From positions 1 through 22,091 of the forward strand of contig JASEHU010000004.1 of NCBI GenBank assembly GCA_030018635.1: 22,091 nt of DNA, in the 5' to 3' direction. The position numbers were made by a program, and so were the translations under genes. Position 1 is the stretch's first letter; every line of letters begins with the position of its first letter. The notes beneath the pieces were generated by a model that was not told the origin of the DNA, made no database searches, and saw nothing but the letters and a program-made list of their open reading frames with translations. This document shows, in pieces, positions 21,659-22,091 of this stretch. This stretch comes from a bacterium (lineage in GTDB: Bacteria; UBA9089; CG2-30-40-21; SBAY01).

Positions 21659-21887
21659 TCTTGATTGCCTTTGGATTACGAAAGTTTGCTTTCGCTTTGG
21701 AATGTCAAAGTGTTATTGTGTTTCTAAAAACAGTGGTAAGCCAGTGGATTTCATACAACTTTGAGATTCCTGAGTGTTAAACTAAGTGATTGACATTCTA
21801 AAAAAATCATAAGTAGAACTCATTACGAAAATTGATTTTCTTGGTTTTTTAGGAAAGATTTTTGGTTGGTTTCACTTTCCATTACAT
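21659..21887 (-). promoter_or_regulatory. Long 5' leader of the CBS-PAS gene
   Basis: About 220 bases separate the predicted transcription start (near 21881) from the ATG. A perfect hairpin CGAAAG-TTTG-CTTTCG (21679-21694) ends 20 bases before the start codon, next to the ribosome site. A possible 13-codon frame starting MSSTYDFF lies in the middle of the leader, but no ribosome site is clear. No known riboswitch class is recognised. Confidence 0.45.
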
Positions 21888-21916
21888 AATATAACATAAA
21901 ATCTTATTTATGTCAA
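21888..21916 (-). promoter_or_regulatory. Promoter upstream of the CBS-PAS gene
   Basis: On the minus strand TTGACA (21911-21916), 17-base spacer, TATATT (21888-21893). Confidence 0.8.
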
Positions 21917-21982
21917 GAAAAAAATTTAAGGAAATTTAAAAAATTTTCTCTGCCTTTTTTAAAAAAATTATCAGCTTTTAGT

Positions 21983-22037
21983 AGTAATTCAAAAAGTGAT
22001 TCTCTTCCCTTAAAAAAACGACTCTTTTTGAATTACT
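21983..22037. repeat. Intergenic inverted repeat near the right edge
   Basis: AGTAATTCAAAAAG (21983-21996) pairs perfectly with CTTTTTGAATTACT (22024-22037) around a 27-base loop. The rest of 21917-22091 holds A/T tracts and, at the very end, an 8-base motif near TCAGAATTCAGGAGTCAG (22074-22091) that looks like the start of another repeat. I see no gene there. Confidence 0.6.
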
Positions 22038-22091
22038 GGTTCATAACATTTGATATTGTGGGTGCTCCAGTAGTCAGAATTCAGGAGTCAG

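Noticed and set aside
21800..21845. A 13-codon upstream frame (MSSTYDFF...) as a leader peptide
   Set aside because: No ribosome site and no run of regulatory codons; mentioned only as part of the leader.
1..22091. tRNA, rRNA or CRISPR loci in the window
   Set aside because: None recognised by eye on either strand; a covariance-model scan would be needed to exclude small RNAs.

Overview
This is a 22 kb AT-rich chromosomal stretch (about 36-38% GC by eye) from a diderm bacterium. LptC, a KpsF-type arabinose-5-phosphate isomerase and a signal-peptide-bearing beta-barrel protein imply an LPS-type outer membrane. CdaA with a YbbR protein implies c-di-AMP signalling. Strong sigma70-type promoters, all with 17-bp spacers, are easy to see. 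The mix of cyanobacterial-type (Rcp1/Cph1-like) signalling genes, c-di-AMP genes and very many short interspersed repeats suggests an uncultured deep-branching Gram-negative lineage (Omnitrophota- or Desantisbacteria-like). That placement is inference.

Layout. Positions 1-1040 (minus strand) hold the start of an unrecognised gene and a Phd/VapC-type toxin-antitoxin pair with a palindrome over its promoter. Positions 1283-2118 are a decayed DDE transposase. guaA (2358-3878) follows a consensus promoter placed so that its mRNA should be leaderless. Positions 3964-11946 (plus strand) are a signalling and accessory block: an Rcp1-type response regulator, an AbiEii-type nucleotidyltransferase with a small partner, a porin-like protein, a GxxExxY nuclease-fold gene followed by two internally deleted copies of itself, an exported protein, a phytochrome-type histidine kinase, an MNT/HEPN pair and a receiver-PAS-histidine kinase. 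queC (12186-12995) ends this half. The right half is on the minus strand: manC and an RMD-like sugar-nucleotide gene under their own promoter; a compact ybbR - MetE-like - kpsF - lptC run; cdaA; rho; and a CBS-PAS gene with a long leader.

Function. The right half is mostly envelope and core regulation: GDP-mannose and a 6-deoxyhexose product for surface glycans, Kdo precursor and LPS transport, c-di-AMP, and Rho. The left half is accessory, with three toxin-antitoxin-like pairs within 10 kb and two sensor kinases, one translationally coupled to a HEPN gene.

The most striking feature is the density of small repeats. A MITE-like family is present in three copies; two have 8-bp target duplications and the third has its central loop flipped. 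The GxxExxY gene carries inverted-repeat ends and has spawned deleted copies. Most notably, palindromic or tandem repeats sit in frame inside two conserved genes, queC and the MetE-like gene, much like the Rickettsia palindromic elements. Several gene junctions also carry long inverted repeats built from 7-10-bp units.
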